Part shown: positions 33,560 through 41,769 of the stretch, piece after piece
Position numbering within the stretch: position 1 is the stretch's first letter
Layout of the letters: the number at the start of each line of letters is the position of its first letter
Origin: Phycisphaerae bacterium
GTDB taxonomy: Bacteria > Chloroflexota > Anaerolineae > 4572-78 > J111
Reading direction: 5' to 3'
Assembly: GCA_028285035.1 (NCBI GenBank)
Contig: JANQQF010000094.1
Coordinates: 92,251-156,250 of the forward strand
DNA length: 64,000 bases
The notes under the pieces: model-generated
Told to the model about the DNA's origin: nothing
Seen by the model: only the letters and a program-made list of their open reading frames with translations
Database searches by the model: none
Made by a program: the position numbers and the translations under genes

Positions 33560-35260
33560 TCATTTCACAATCATCGGCAAATACACCCTATGAAAACTCG
33601 ATGTATTCTGCGGGGTAAAGGTCAATTCGCCTGCACTATCCAAAGGGGCAATGACATCCTCGACGATTTGCTGATAGAATATAGCTCGGGTTGGATCAAT
33701 TGTAATGTATTCACCTTCCACTAAAACCTGTTGAGGCAAACCAAGGACACTCTCACTGAAAACAGTACGATAGATGACCAGCGCGGCGAGATAGACACCA
33801 TCGTGATAACCATCAAACGGATAACTGGTAAGGTGGATGTTGTCGGATAAGATAAAGGGATTGAAGGTGGTTAATGAAGTAGGGACGGAGGGATGCCCCG
33901 CACTCATACGATCATAAAGCTCAGTTATTACTTGCTCTAACTTGATCAGACGGATGGTCGTGTTGTGGGTATCGGCGGTATGTTGGGCAATGTTATTCCA
34001 TCGGGTTCGGTCAGCCACATTATCCGCCCGCCATTGCGCCAAGTCATTTGGCGCAGTGGGGACCCCTTGATTGGTGTAGGTATGAAAATCAGCCAAATAA
34101 AATTGAGGTTGATTTGGACCAGTGTAGTTTGCCTGTAATAAGGTTAGAAAGTTACCCATGTGGGTTTCGGACCAATTTGGATTGGGTTGCCCGAAACCAT
34201 CACGTGGGTCGGCAATAAAATTCTCTGATACTCTAATCCCCTCAACAGCCAACATTCCATCAAATCCGCCATTTCGGCTCGTTGCGGCCAACGGCATTTG
34301 GACCCGAGCATCCCATTCTGCATTTCCCGAATTAGCCCATTGTTGAAACAGAGGGTGGCCCGGTAAATTTTGACTCGCCGTTCGAAAGCCGAAGCCACTG
34401 GTGGTTGCTAAATCCTCCAGGGTTGGGCCAACTTGAGCATAAGCGGAGTGGGTGATGAATGCCATTTGCTGCTGGGCCAGATTGGTTCGCAACAAGCCCA
34501 AATGCTCGGCATCGGCGACATGATTACGCCAACTGCCCCAAGCGGCATTCGCCCCTTTGGAGAATGACAAATAAAGCAGTTCGCCCGCTGGTCCAGAGCC
34601 AGCATCACCGAATAATTCGATGATCCCCTGTGTGGCCGAAAAGTCGATGGGATAGGCATCATCGAACAGTTCGCGGTACTGGCCATTGGCGTAGATATAA
34701 AATTCTTGATCATAACGGCCAAACTCAAATAGAAGATAGGTACCTTCCGGCATTCGAAAGCCAAAGCTTGATAACGGAAACATCTTGCCGATGCCCACAT
34801 CCTCGATAAAGAGCAGAATACTCGCCCCAGAACTTGGATCGGAATAGATAAGATAGTCCCCCAGCGAATTTGCAGCTGGGGTTTTCATCAGCAATCGAAT
34901 ATGAAAATCTTCGGTTGGGCCAACGCCCAAAACAGGTTCGCCCGCAGCACCGCCAATTCGCAAATGGCTGTTTGACGACACAGCAATCCCCTGATTGGTA
35001 AGGCCTCCCAGATGTATCAGCCCATTCGTGGGCATCCCCGTGGTCAATGACCCACTGGGTTGATGCACCGTAATACCCCCTTGGCTCAATGGCCAGGTCG
35101 TGCCTGTATCCGTAATATCAGTCGCTTGTAGAACCACATCAGCGGACCTGAACAGGGTGCCTGAGGTTTGAGCCGTGACTGAACTCGGTAGCCAGAAAGT
35201 GAGCATACTCAAACACAAGACTAATAAAATATGTCGTCGTTTATAATCCATTCTCATCAT
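33560..35260 (-). CDS. Secreted protein, possible SGNH-type hydrolase, with C-terminal YLPMIVK motif
   Basis: A 566-residue exported protein with a signal peptide (ILLVLCLSMLTFWLPSSVTAQ, cleavage near residue 31). Residues about 90-270 look like a beta-sandwich, possibly lectin-like. The later block FILSDNIHLTSYPFDGYHDGVYLAALVIYRTVF resembles the D-x-x-H ending of SGNH/GDSL hydrolases, so a hydrolase is possible but the serine block was not identified. The last residues FHRVYLPMIVK match the C-terminal motif of three other exported proteins here. Its start overlaps the stop of the small gene at 35257-35463. Confidence 0.7.
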   Translation of the reverse strand: MMRMDYKRRHILLVLCLSMLTFWLPSSVTAQTSGTLFRSADVVLQATDITDTGTTWPLSQGGITVHQPSGSLTTGMPTNGLIHLGGLTNQGIAVSSNSHLRIGGAAGEPVLGVGPTEDFHIRLLMKTPAANSLGDYLIYSDPSSGASILLFIEDVGIGKMFPLSSFGFRMPEGTYLLFEFGRYDQEFYIYANGQYRELFDDAYPIDFSATQGIIELFGDAGSGPAGELLYLSFSKGANAAWGSWRNHVADAEHLGLLRTNLAQQQMAFITHSAYAQVGPTLEDLATTSGFGFRTASQNLPGHPLFQQWANSGNAEWDARVQMPLAATSRNGGFDGMLAVEGIRVSENFIADPRDGFGQPNPNWSETHMGNFLTLLQANYTGPNQPQFYLADFHTYTNQGVPTAPNDLAQWRADNVADRTRWNNIAQHTADTHNTTIRLIKLEQVITELYDRMSAGHPSVPTSLTTFNPFILSDNIHLTSYPFDGYHDGVYLAALVIYRTVFSESVLGLPQQVLVEGEYITIDPTRAIFYQQIVEDVIAPLDSAGELTFTPQNTSSFHRVYLPMIVK

Positions 35261-35463
35261 TCACCTACTCCCATATAATTTTCATCAGTTTTAATCGTGG
35301 TTTTATGGATGCTATCTTGAGACAACAGAAAAAACTCAAGAAAGACACAAATATTTATAGGAAAGCCGGCAATCAAAATGGTTAGGGTTAAAAATTGAAA
35401 CCGATAAAACATTGCTTTTTTCACAGCCATTCTCTCTGATAAGATGCGCTTCAAATCTGGCAT
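35257..35463 (-). CDS. Small single-span membrane protein, translationally coupled
   Basis: Sixty-eight residues from an ATG at 35463 with AGGAG 7 bp upstream. A basic N-terminal helix (LKRILSERMAVKKAMFYRF) leads into one hydrophobic segment (FLTLTILIAGFPINICVFL). The stop codon overlaps the ATG of the following secreted protein in ATGA form. Function is unknown. It sits between two secreted-protein genes and may assist their export or anchoring, but that is only inference from position. Confidence 0.5.
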   Translation of the reverse strand: MPDLKRILSERMAVKKAMFYRFQFLTLTILIAGFPINICVFLEFFLLSQDSIHKTTIKTDENYMGVGE

Positions 35464-35506
35464 ATTAAATCTCCTGTCAAAAAATATTTTGGTCATTTCA
35501 TCTGGT

Positions 35507-36868
35507 CTACTTCATCATCAATGGCAAATAAATAGATTGTTTCTCAACACGCACCCCGCCTTTTACCGGCCAAAGGTGGAGGTTATTGATTTTTGGAGTA
35601 GAACTCCTGATCCCATCAAGGAGATGAAGAAACCAAGCTTGGGTTGTATCTGCGGCAAACGTAGTACTCGCCCAATAAAACTCCCCATTACTCTGGACAT
35701 TCATGAAGGGATCACCCGCGCTCCATTGACCATCGCCAACTGTATTCGGCAGGGCCGGATTTCGGTGGTTATGATGGATCAGGCTGTTCAACTCCAGTAC
35801 ATTTGACATGCGCCAATCGCCCGCTTGCGAGCCATCACTCAAACCACAGGCCCCGTCTGCCAACATATTGGCATCGGTCAAACTCTCATTCCAGCTTTGC
35901 TCGCCAAAACAGTCCGCATCCTTTAACCAGATTAGTCCGGTCAAATTATCAAGTACGGTCCCATCCCCATTGTCTGTAAAACGAGGATTGGGCCAGGCCA
36001 CCCCACGTTGGGTATTTCCATCATCACCTGTTGCAAATGTTACAGTTTGGCCAGTTTTCGGAATGCCAGCAACATAGGTGTTGCCACCGCTGGTCACACT
36101 ATGTGGAGCAACCATTTGTAGCCTGCGGGGGAATATGGGTGGGCCGCGATCAATAATAGGGTTTGTGTCGGTACAGGCACCAGTGAGTTCAATGCCACTA
36201 TATCCCACACTAAACCGATTATAATGATGCCCCTGCCAAACAGTTCCCCCTCTGGTCGAAGTTCTCCCACACATGGCTATATTGCCAAAGAGATTCCCGC
36301 CATCCACCGCCTGCCCATACCCAGTCTGATTGGACAAGGCGGGATTAGCATAGCCAAAATTAAATAGACTTGTTGCCTCTGCAATATTACCCATTTCAAA
36401 ATAGCCAGCCCGATATCCCATTCCGCTCATCATTCCGGCACTCGTCAGTCCACACATTCCTTCGGTTAAATTCTCGATGGCAACCAAAGCTGTATCAAAA
36501 TCAAGCCCCTCTGTACACATCATATCTTGCACAAAGGTTAAGCCTGTTCGATTATCCGTGGCCGTTCCATTACCGTTGATTGTGTATCGCGGAAAAGGAC
36601 CGGAAATACCATACTGCCACCAACCATCATCCCCTTCTGCATAGCTAATCATTTGACCAGTAACGCTGACGGCTGCTGGAAAGACCGTTCCGGTGTAGGT
36701 GGTGGTATTTGATACAAGTCCGGTGTCCGGGGGTGTCGTAATCGAGATAATTTCTGGCGTATCATCACGATCGAGGGGTGGTTGCGCGATGACAAAACCA
36801 GTCCCGCCCAGAAAAAATAATAAGATCAAGAAGACCATAAGATTAAATCGCTTCACGTTGAAATTCAT
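35507..36868 (-). CDS. Secreted DUF1566 (Lcl-domain) protein with C-terminal YLPLMMK motif
   Basis: A 453-residue exported protein with a signal peptide (LMVFLILLFFLGGTGFVIAQ). Two DUF1566/Lcl-type modules are seen: RYTINGNGTATDNRTGLTF with CGLTSAGMMSGMGYRAG, and RFTDNGDGTVLDNLTGLIW with DWRMSNVLELNSLIHH. The signature is NGDGTVxDNxTGLxW followed by a cysteine and a WRxPxxxEL-like block. In other bacteria such modules occur in adhesins and surface proteins. The final residues QSIYLPLMMK fit the shared C-terminal motif. AAGGAG precedes the start, and the 36875-36997 leader element lies directly upstream. Confidence 0.8.
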   Translation of the reverse strand: MNFNVKRFNLMVFLILLFFLGGTGFVIAQPPLDRDDTPEIISITTPPDTGLVSNTTTYTGTVFPAAVSVTGQMISYAEGDDGWWQYGISGPFPRYTINGNGTATDNRTGLTFVQDMMCTEGLDFDTALVAIENLTEGMCGLTSAGMMSGMGYRAGYFEMGNIAEATSLFNFGYANPALSNQTGYGQAVDGGNLFGNIAMCGRTSTRGGTVWQGHHYNRFSVGYSGIELTGACTDTNPIIDRGPPIFPRRLQMVAPHSVTSGGNTYVAGIPKTGQTVTFATGDDGNTQRGVAWPNPRFTDNGDGTVLDNLTGLIWLKDADCFGEQSWNESLTDANMLADGACGLSDGSQAGDWRMSNVLELNSLIHHNHRNPALPNTVGDGQWSAGDPFMNVQSNGEFYWASTTFAADTTQAWFLHLLDGIRSSTPKINNLHLWPVKGGVRVEKQSIYLPLMMK

Positions 36869-36874
36869 TTGTGT

Positions 36875-36997
36875 TTGCTCCTTAGAAAATAGCTTTTGAG
36901 TAAGGAATCCGAAAGTGCACTTTCGGATTCCTTGTTTTCATCACCTTGGTGGTGTGCGAAGCTCGTGTTAACTCCTGTGGAAATAAAGTTGTAACAC
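36875..36997 (-). repeat. Leader element copy A, containing a perfect 32-bp palindrome
   Basis: The centre (36902-36933) is a perfect palindrome with arms AAGGAATCCGAAAGTG and CACTTTCGGATTCCTT. It lies 33 bp from the start codon of the DUF1566 gene. The flanks from the ribosome site TTGCTCC (36875) to GTAACAC (36997) are similar to copy B at 60374-60494, in the same orientation and position relative to the gene. No T run follows the hairpin on the minus strand, so it is not a plain terminator for that strand. Confidence 0.75.
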
Positions 36998-37012
36998 AGG
37001 CTTCTAGCCTGT
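36996..37012. repeat. Short REP-like hairpin ACAGGC-N5-GCCTGT
   Basis: ACAGGC, TTCTA and GCCTGT, preceded by GTAAC. The same unit in reverse orientation, with a different loop, is at 52995-53011. The rest of the gap to 37197 shows a GGGATGCCGAGGCTAC tail and no gene. Confidence 0.5.
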
Positions 37013-37197
37013 CCGTTCGCAGGCAGGGATGCCGAGGCTACATTTCCTATCTCACTATTGTCTCACAGAGATTGTCTAGTTCCCGAATAAATCAAAGAAC
37101 AACAAAAAAGGCTCTAACAAAAATTTGTAGAGCCAGTCTATCGAAAATCAGAGCGATTTACTTGATGTTGGGGGGGCAAAAGAGGGTCAAAAGGGGG

Positions 37198-37845
37198 TCA
37201 TTTGTCTTGATTGGGTTGAACCAAGCGCAGGCCGTGTCCACGCACCACCTGGATATACTCCTCGTTAGGTTGGATTTGCCGAAGTCGAGCGCGGACCCGC
37301 TTGATCAGTCCATCCAGGGCATCTTCACTGGACTCAAGTGTAGCTTCGGGCCAAATTGCAGCTACCATTTGCTCACGGGAAACGACAGTTTCGGCGGCAT
37401 CATAGAGCAGGGAAAGCAAGGCGAACTGAGCGGAGGAGAGCGGTGGCTCAAGGGGCGCGGCATCAACCCACACGGTCCGCGAGTCAGGATCAATCCAGAT
37501 CCCACTCAGTCGCCCAAGGCGAGGCCCTTTGGCCGTTTCATCCGGGTCTTCAAAGTGAAGCGCAATCGCTCCCCCAAAAACGATCTCTTCACCACCCACC
37601 AGTGGGTACGGCTCTGAGCCAATGACCTGACCATCGACAAAGGTGCCGTTACGGCTCCCCAAATCGGTGATGGTGTAGCCCCACTCGTCACGTTTGATGA
37701 CAGCGTGTCGCCGAGATAATTGAGGGAAAGGGAGGACAATTTGAGCGGGCGGGCGTCGCCCAATAATCATCTCGGGTTGATCCAAAAACCAGCGTTCGGT
37801 GGGACGGTCGGGGTCCTTACTAATAAGCCACGCAGGTTCGGTCAT
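37198..37845 (-). CDS. FHA-domain protein with OmpR-type winged-helix DNA-binding domain
   Basis: A 215-residue regulator. Residues about 20-95 are an FHA domain: MIIGRRPPAQIVLP, LSRRHAVIKR (the phosphothreonine-binding S-R-x-H) and DLGSRNGTFVDGQ. Residues about 130-210 are a Trans_reg_C winged helix: LSSAQFALLSLLYDAAETVVSRE and the recognition helix region DGLIKRVRARLRQI, ending VRGHGLRLV. FHA domains bind phosphothreonine, so the kinase encoded just upstream, whose stop overlaps this ATG (37842-37845), is the likely partner. The pair would pass a kinase signal straight to DNA binding. Confidence 0.88.
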   Translation of the reverse strand: MTEPAWLISKDPDRPTERWFLDQPEMIIGRRPPAQIVLPFPQLSRRHAVIKRDEWGYTITDLGSRNGTFVDGQVIGSEPYPLVGGEEIVFGGAIALHFEDPDETAKGPRLGRLSGIWIDPDSRTVWVDAAPLEPPLSSAQFALLSLLYDAAETVVSREQMVAAIWPEATLESSEDALDGLIKRVRARLRQIQPNEEYIQVVRGHGLRLVQPNQDK

Positions 37846-39971
37846 TTCGTCACCTCCGGGCCATAAGCCAAGATATTGGTATCTGTACCCACTAAAAGTA
37901 TTCCACCAGCGGGCATTAAGGCTACAATGGGGGCATCCACAGTGAGCGTTTGATCAGTCAGGAGGGTGCCCTCCTCAGCGTCAATGAACAAAACCTCTCC
38001 GTCCTCAGTACCTAGAATCACCTGTTCATTATCCACCAGCGGGCCAGCCGTAATCGGCGTTACTAGGTCCAGTCGCCAAACCACCGCTTCATCCCAGAAA
38101 GAGCGAGCCAGGATTTCACCATTCGCCGTGACCGCATACAGATTCGTCAAATCAGCCGCCAAGGCGATCACCGGGCCAGACATTTGCTCTTGCCAATCAG
38201 ATTGACCTGTTGCGGTCCAAATTGCTTCGACAGTACCATCCTCCAGCCCCACCGTGACAAAGTCCCAGCCTCCTTCACCCAAAGGGGGTGCGGTAACCTT
38301 GCCATTGATTGGAATCGCCCAGGTCAGCGAATTTATGTTTGACGCCCATATGCCCAATTGGCCTGTTTCTCCCATCAAAGCCACACCAGCCTCAGTTTGG
38401 GCTGGAGGAAAAATTGCAGTATTCACATTTGTAGATAAATCAGTTGTAATTTTAATTTGCCCATCAATTGGATCAATGACCTGAAGTTGCCCCCGCTGGC
38501 TCAGGGCAAACACCTGATGCTGATACGGGATGGCGGTTAAATAAATGATGTTGTCTGAAGCAAAATTGGACAGATGCCAAACCTGTTTGGCATCCGCTAA
38601 ATTGAGGGCATAGAGCGAGCCAGTTTCTGACCCAAGAAGGGTCAATGCCATGTCATTATCAGCATAAACGGTCGGCAAGGCAGTGATTTTGCCATCAAGC
38701 TGGGTATCGCCTAAAACCTCGCCTGTCTGCCAATCCAGCACTTTGATCGCCCCATCCAACGAAACCGCCATCACGTGACCATTCCCCCCAACCAAGGCCA
38801 CAATCTCGGCATCCGGCATCGAAAACTCCCAACGTGGTTGGCTAGAGAGCGGCAACAAAGGGGGTTCAAATTTACGATTATGAAGCGGGCCACCAATAGC
38901 AGTTGGCCACAATTCGTCGGGGTTACCGATGGTCAACTGTTCACTATCCGTGGGTACGTTGGGCGTTTGAGACACCCAAGGGGTCACAGGAATCGTTGGG
39001 GATGGGGGAAGCGCTCTATCAGAAATCAGAATTGCGTCGGCCCCGATCCGATATCCAGCAAAAACCAAGCCAACGATAACCAGAATCAGCAGGATACTTC
39101 GTACATACTTAAGCAAGCCTGTCTGGATAAGATTTTGTTGTTGAAGAGAATTAGGATCATTTACCGCTCTGGCAAATGCCTCTATCGTCTCAAAGCGGTC
39201 ACTGGGCTTCTTTTGCAACGCTTTTTCAAGGGCATTTTCGACGGCAAGCGGCACAGTGGGATTTAATTCAGTGATCAGGGCGGGAATAGCGTAGAGCTGC
39301 TGATGATACAGCGCCGCGCCACTTTCGCTATTGAACGGTAACTGCCCCGTCAGCATCTCATAAAAAATCAAAGCCAAAGCATATTGGTCCGTTCGTGGGT
39401 CAACCGTCTCCCCTTGCAACTGCTCAGGAGTCATATAACGGGGGGTGCCAACAATTGAGCCGCTCGCAGTCAAAGAGGGCACGCTATCAAACCAAGCCAA
39501 ACCAAAGTCAACAATCGTAACGTGATCATCATCATCGACGATGATATTCGCAGGCTTCAAATCCCGATGAACCACCCCCTGCTGATGGGCATACATCAAG
39601 GCTGAAGCTAATTGCCGAAACAGATTAAGGCCGGCATCGAGCGGCAACTTATTCTTGGAAGCCAATCGCTGCTTTAGGGTCTGCCCCTCAATCCACTCCA
39701 TCGCGATGTAGGGCGTATCATCGTGCTCACCAAAGCCATAAATTGTCGCAATATTGGCGTGTTTCAAGCCCGCAACCACCGTCGCCTCTTGATGAAACCG
39801 ACCTAGGGCATCGGGGTCACGCCCTAAATGAGGGGCTAAGGTCTTGAGGGCAACCGAGCGATTCAAGGCGGGGTCCAAGGCGCGATAGACAATACCCATC
39901 CCGCCTCGGCCAATTTCGGCTTCGATGGTATAGGTTCCTACTTGGGTCTCTGGCAAGAAAGAAATGGTCAT
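37842..39971 (-). CDS. Transmembrane Ser/Thr protein kinase with PQQ-like beta-propeller sensor
   Basis: A 709-residue receptor kinase. Residues 10-270 are a PknB-type kinase: GRGGMGIVYRAL, catalytic lysine in VALKTL, VHRDLKPANII and DFGLAWF. One transmembrane helix follows near residue 290 (SILLILVIVGLVFAGY). From about 350 to the end is a PQQ/WD-type propeller with repeats such as VSLDGAIKVLDWQTGEVLG and LLGSETGSLYALNLADAKQVW, predicted outside the membrane. It should sense an external or cell-wall cue and phosphorylate targets inside. The FHA-winged-helix gene overlaps its stop. Confidence 0.92.
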   Translation of the reverse strand: MTISFLPETQVGTYTIEAEIGRGGMGIVYRALDPALNRSVALKTLAPHLGRDPDALGRFHQEATVVAGLKHANIATIYGFGEHDDTPYIAMEWIEGQTLKQRLASKNKLPLDAGLNLFRQLASALMYAHQQGVVHRDLKPANIIVDDDDHVTIVDFGLAWFDSVPSLTASGSIVGTPRYMTPEQLQGETVDPRTDQYALALIFYEMLTGQLPFNSESGAALYHQQLYAIPALITELNPTVPLAVENALEKALQKKPSDRFETIEAFARAVNDPNSLQQQNLIQTGLLKYVRSILLILVIVGLVFAGYRIGADAILISDRALPPSPTIPVTPWVSQTPNVPTDSEQLTIGNPDELWPTAIGGPLHNRKFEPPLLPLSSQPRWEFSMPDAEIVALVGGNGHVMAVSLDGAIKVLDWQTGEVLGDTQLDGKITALPTVYADNDMALTLLGSETGSLYALNLADAKQVWHLSNFASDNIIYLTAIPYQHQVFALSQRGQLQVIDPIDGQIKITTDLSTNVNTAIFPPAQTEAGVALMGETGQLGIWASNINSLTWAIPINGKVTAPPLGEGGWDFVTVGLEDGTVEAIWTATGQSDWQEQMSGPVIALAADLTNLYAVTANGEILARSFWDEAVVWRLDLVTPITAGPLVDNEQVILGTEDGEVLFIDAEEGTLLTDQTLTVDAPIVALMPAGGILLVGTDTNILAYGPEVTK

Positions 39972-40050
39972 TTTTTTATTATACCAAGGGGAGGGGGAAA
40001 CTGGAACCAGACGTCTATTGCTAGTGTCTCAAGATTGAGTCAAAAAATTT

Positions 40051-41769
40051 CTACCCCCGCAACCGCTCCGTCTCATCCCAATCAATCACATACTGCTCCG
40101 GCAGCCGCACCAAACTGTCCGGCTTACCCTCAAGGCGAATCGCCACGCCATAATCGGCTTTCGCCCCCTCTAAAGAAACGTACCCATTGATCACATCCTG
40201 ACGCACAGCCTCGGGGTCGCGCTCGAAGGGGGAGCCGTAGCCGCCACCACCGGGGGGATTGAGTTGGACTTCGGAGTCGGGGTCCATCCAGTAGGCCATT
40301 TTTGTTTGATGGTGTTCGCCATCAATTTTGAACTCACCAAGGGCACCGGACTGACCACCCTCAACGCCACGCGCCTCAAATTGGGTCCGATCAGCCATTG
40401 GGGAGATGCTCCATTGATCGAGACCGCGATAGCCCATCGTGGTAGCTTGACCAAGTCCACCCCGGAAGCGACCGGCCCCGCCGGAGTCGGTGCGCAACAT
40501 TCGTTGCTTTTGCACAACCGGAGCCAGCGTTTCGATCACCTCGGCGGGCACACCGGCCACACCACTGGGGAAGCCCGTGGTGTTCAAGCCATTTTTGATG
40601 GCTCTGGCACCAGTGCCACCGACGAGGAACACGGTTAGTTGGCTTGACTTTTTTGTTTCCGGCCACGTGCCCCGCCAGATGGTCAGCCAAATCGGGTCGG
40701 CACTTCCCGCCATTAGTTTTCCGGGCAAGGCGGGGGCAAGGGCACCAAAGATTGCGCTGGGAAGGAAGTGGCCGATGAGATGGCGAGAGGCCACGGCGGC
40801 TGGCTCTTGACAGTTGAGGATAGAGCCTTCGGGGGCGGTGACGTGGACCGGACGAAAGGCCCCTTCGTTGTGGGGTACTTCGGGGCTGATGGCGGCTTTC
40901 ATCGCAAAGGAGGCGTAGCCGTGGGTGTAATTCATCACCACGTTGATACCCCGCTTGCTTTGCGGTGATGATCCAGCAAAGTCGATATAAATGTCCTCAT
41001 CCTCGATGGTGACCTGCACATTAATTCGAATTGGTTCCTCAAAGCCATCACTCCATACCTCGTGGGTGTAGACCCCGTTGGGCAGTTGGCGAATGCCATC
41101 ACGCATCGCTCGTTCGGAGCGAGCAATAATCTCATCGGCCAAGGGGTCAATCGTTTCCAGGCCAAATTCGTCCATCATTTGCAGGAGACTACGCGCCCCA
41201 ACATCATTACAGGCGGTTTGAGCGTACAAGTCACCGACGGTTTCATCAGGGGTTCGGACATTGGCCCGCACGATTTTGAGCAGTTCGTGATTGGGTTCGC
41301 CTTGGTCGAACAGCTTCATAATTGGCACTCGCAGGCCTTCTTCGTAAACCTCGGTGGCCTCGGCAGACAGAATCCGTCCACCCACATCAGGTGAGTGGCA
41401 GCAATTGGCGAAGAAGCCGACTAATCGTTCACCCTTGAAAACGGGTGTCATCACCGTAAAGTCGTTGACCTGACCCGCCGTTTGCCAAGGATCGTTGGTA
41501 ATCAATACATCGCCCGGTTTGAGGGTTTCCTGGGGATAAGCGTCCAAAAAATGTCTAGCCCCGGTCGCCATCGGATTAATGTGTCCTGGCGTTCCGGTCA
41601 ACGATTGGGCGATCATATTGCCCCGAGTATCAAAGGCCCCACAGGCTAAATCCTGCGACTCCCGCACGATGGTGCTGAAAGCCGTTCGCATCAGGGCTAC
41701 CTGCTGTTCGTTCGCGACCGATAGTAGTCGATTCCACATCACTTCTAAGGCAATTGGGTTGAGACTCAT
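40051..41769 (-). CDS. Hydantoinase B / oxoprolinase family subunit
   Basis: A 572-residue HyuB-type subunit. Typical blocks are ALMRTAFSTIVRESQDLACGAFD near the start, NDPWQTAGQVNDFTVMTPVF, FANCCHSPDVGGR and NTTGFPSGVAGVPAEV, then the glycine-rich GGAGRFRGGLGQ and NPPGGGGYGSPFERDP. With HyuA it forms an ATP-dependent hydrolase or carboxylase of cyclic amides or ketones (N-methylhydantoinase, 5-oxoprolinase or acetone carboxylase type). The substrate cannot be told from sequence. Its start overlaps the HyuA stop (ATGA, 41766-41769). Confidence 0.9.
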   Translation of the reverse strand: MSLNPIALEVMWNRLLSVANEQQVALMRTAFSTIVRESQDLACGAFDTRGNMIAQSLTGTPGHINPMATGARHFLDAYPQETLKPGDVLITNDPWQTAGQVNDFTVMTPVFKGERLVGFFANCCHSPDVGGRILSAEATEVYEEGLRVPIMKLFDQGEPNHELLKIVRANVRTPDETVGDLYAQTACNDVGARSLLQMMDEFGLETIDPLADEIIARSERAMRDGIRQLPNGVYTHEVWSDGFEEPIRINVQVTIEDEDIYIDFAGSSPQSKRGINVVMNYTHGYASFAMKAAISPEVPHNEGAFRPVHVTAPEGSILNCQEPAAVASRHLIGHFLPSAIFGALAPALPGKLMAGSADPIWLTIWRGTWPETKKSSQLTVFLVGGTGARAIKNGLNTTGFPSGVAGVPAEVIETLAPVVQKQRMLRTDSGGAGRFRGGLGQATTMGYRGLDQWSISPMADRTQFEARGVEGGQSGALGEFKIDGEHHQTKMAYWMDPDSEVQLNPPGGGGYGSPFERDPEAVRQDVINGYVSLEGAKADYGVAIRLEGKPDSLVRLPEQYVIDWDETERLRG

